64,000 bases of DNA, from the NCBI GenBank assembly GCA_039621445.1, contig CP154956.1, forward strand, positions 20,239,295 to 20,303,294. The letters are read 5' to 3'. The stretch is from Euglena gracilis. Its lineage: Eukaryota > Euglenida > Euglenophyceae > Euglenales. A program made the position numbers and the translations under genes. Numbering within the stretch: the stretch's first letter is position 1; every line of letters starts with the position of its first letter. The notes under the pieces were generated by a model. It had not been told where the DNA came from. It ran no database searches and was given only the letters and a program-made list of their open reading frames with translations. Shown here one piece after another: positions 63,373-64,000 of the stretch.

Positions 63373-63921
63373 TTGTGCGTGTGTGTATATCTATATATAT
63401 ATACATACATATATACATATATATTTACGCCCAGAGTCATTGTTCAACAAATCGTTGTCCTTTTGCAACAACCATGGATTGGAAACCAGCAACCTGACTT
63501 GAGAACGTTGTTGAACCCTAGAAGGAACTCCAGCAGACACCTCCCCCTTGCTTCAGCAACAGAAACTTTCCGTATGGACTGGTGGGGCGAAAAAAAATTG
63601 CTGACATCAAAAAGAAACAAATGAAATTTGAAGAAAAAAAAACTCGGTGATACACAACTATGTGTTGTAGTCTGATAAACGTTTTCTGAGGGGAGAAATT
63701 CTTGCAAAGAGCCTTTTTAGGCCCCCGAGAAGCTGGAGGTGGAGAGGAGCCTGGATGACCCTCAGTTTGGCGTTCCCCATCCTTCCGCATCGCATTGACG
63801 ACATCGGGGGATGGATCGGGAAACGCCTGCCAATGGATACGGCCCAGTGGGCGGCAGGGAGCCGATGCCCCATCACAGTGCCTGTTGGGCGGGGAGGAGG
63901 GAGGGGGTCAGGGGGCGGTCC
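62951..63921. other. Intergenic region with AT and GT microsatellites
   Basis: Contains ATAT and GTGT repeats at 63316-63425; nothing else recognised. Confidence 0.6.
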
Positions 63922-64000
63922 TCAGAAGAGGTCCATCCAGTCCTTCATGTACGGGCAGGTGTAGGGGGAGATGGCGGAGGCGGTGGAGCACGTGCACTGG
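63922..64000 (-). CDS. Last exon of an unidentified gene, cut by the window edge
   Basis: The minus frame reads CTCSTASAISPYTCPYMKDW, then MDLF and TGA at 63922-63924. Cys-rich and coding-like; too short to assign. Confidence 0.55.
   Translation of the reverse strand, partial: QCTCSTASAISPYTCPYMKDWMDLF

Overview
The window looks like nuclear DNA of a photosynthetic-type euglenid, most probably Euglena gracilis or a close relative. The reasons are: (1) genes split into short exons by two intron classes, ordinary GT-AG introns and euglenid 'nonconventional' introns that lack GT-AG and instead carry CAG at +4 to +6 and CTG at -8 to -6, able to pair; ten such introns join exons in frame under this strict rule; (2) pyrimidine-rich AG acceptors just upstream of start codons, as expected for spliced-leader addition; (3) a flagellar axoneme gene; (4) TTAGGG telomere-type repeats; (5) a very large load of CA/GT microsatellites, G- or C-runs and small inverted-repeat elements. 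The species name is an inference from these features, not a database match.

All eight recognisable genes lie on the minus strand, so they read from right to left. From left to right: a Stealth-domain (GNPTAB-like) sugar-phosphate transferase (615-10899); an unidentified Gly/Lys- and His/Pro/Gln-rich protein (11972-22353); an unidentified protein with a charged C-terminus (22897 to about 26700, 5' end not found); an RCE1-type CAAX prenyl protease (28675-34344); a DRC12/CCDC153-like axonemal coiled-coil protein (35822-40121); uridine phosphorylase (41919-50227); a GT77/PF03407-type Golgi glycosyltransferase (51161-62900); and the last exon of a further gene that runs off the right edge (63922-64000).

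Coding exons are 50-400 nt and GC-rich; introns range from 98 nt to about 3.7 kb and make up most of the window. They hold the microsatellites, minisatellites and at least ten families of small elements with terminal inverted repeats, several of them present more than once. A 2.68-kb element at 18198-20875 has matching ends and a 5-bp target duplication. A telomere-repeat palindrome sits in a uridine phosphorylase intron. No transposase, rRNA, tRNA or CRISPR was found.

The genes do not form one pathway. Two concern glycan modification in the secretory system (Stealth and GT77), one prenyl-protein maturation in the ER, one pyrimidine salvage in the cytosol, and one flagellar motility.
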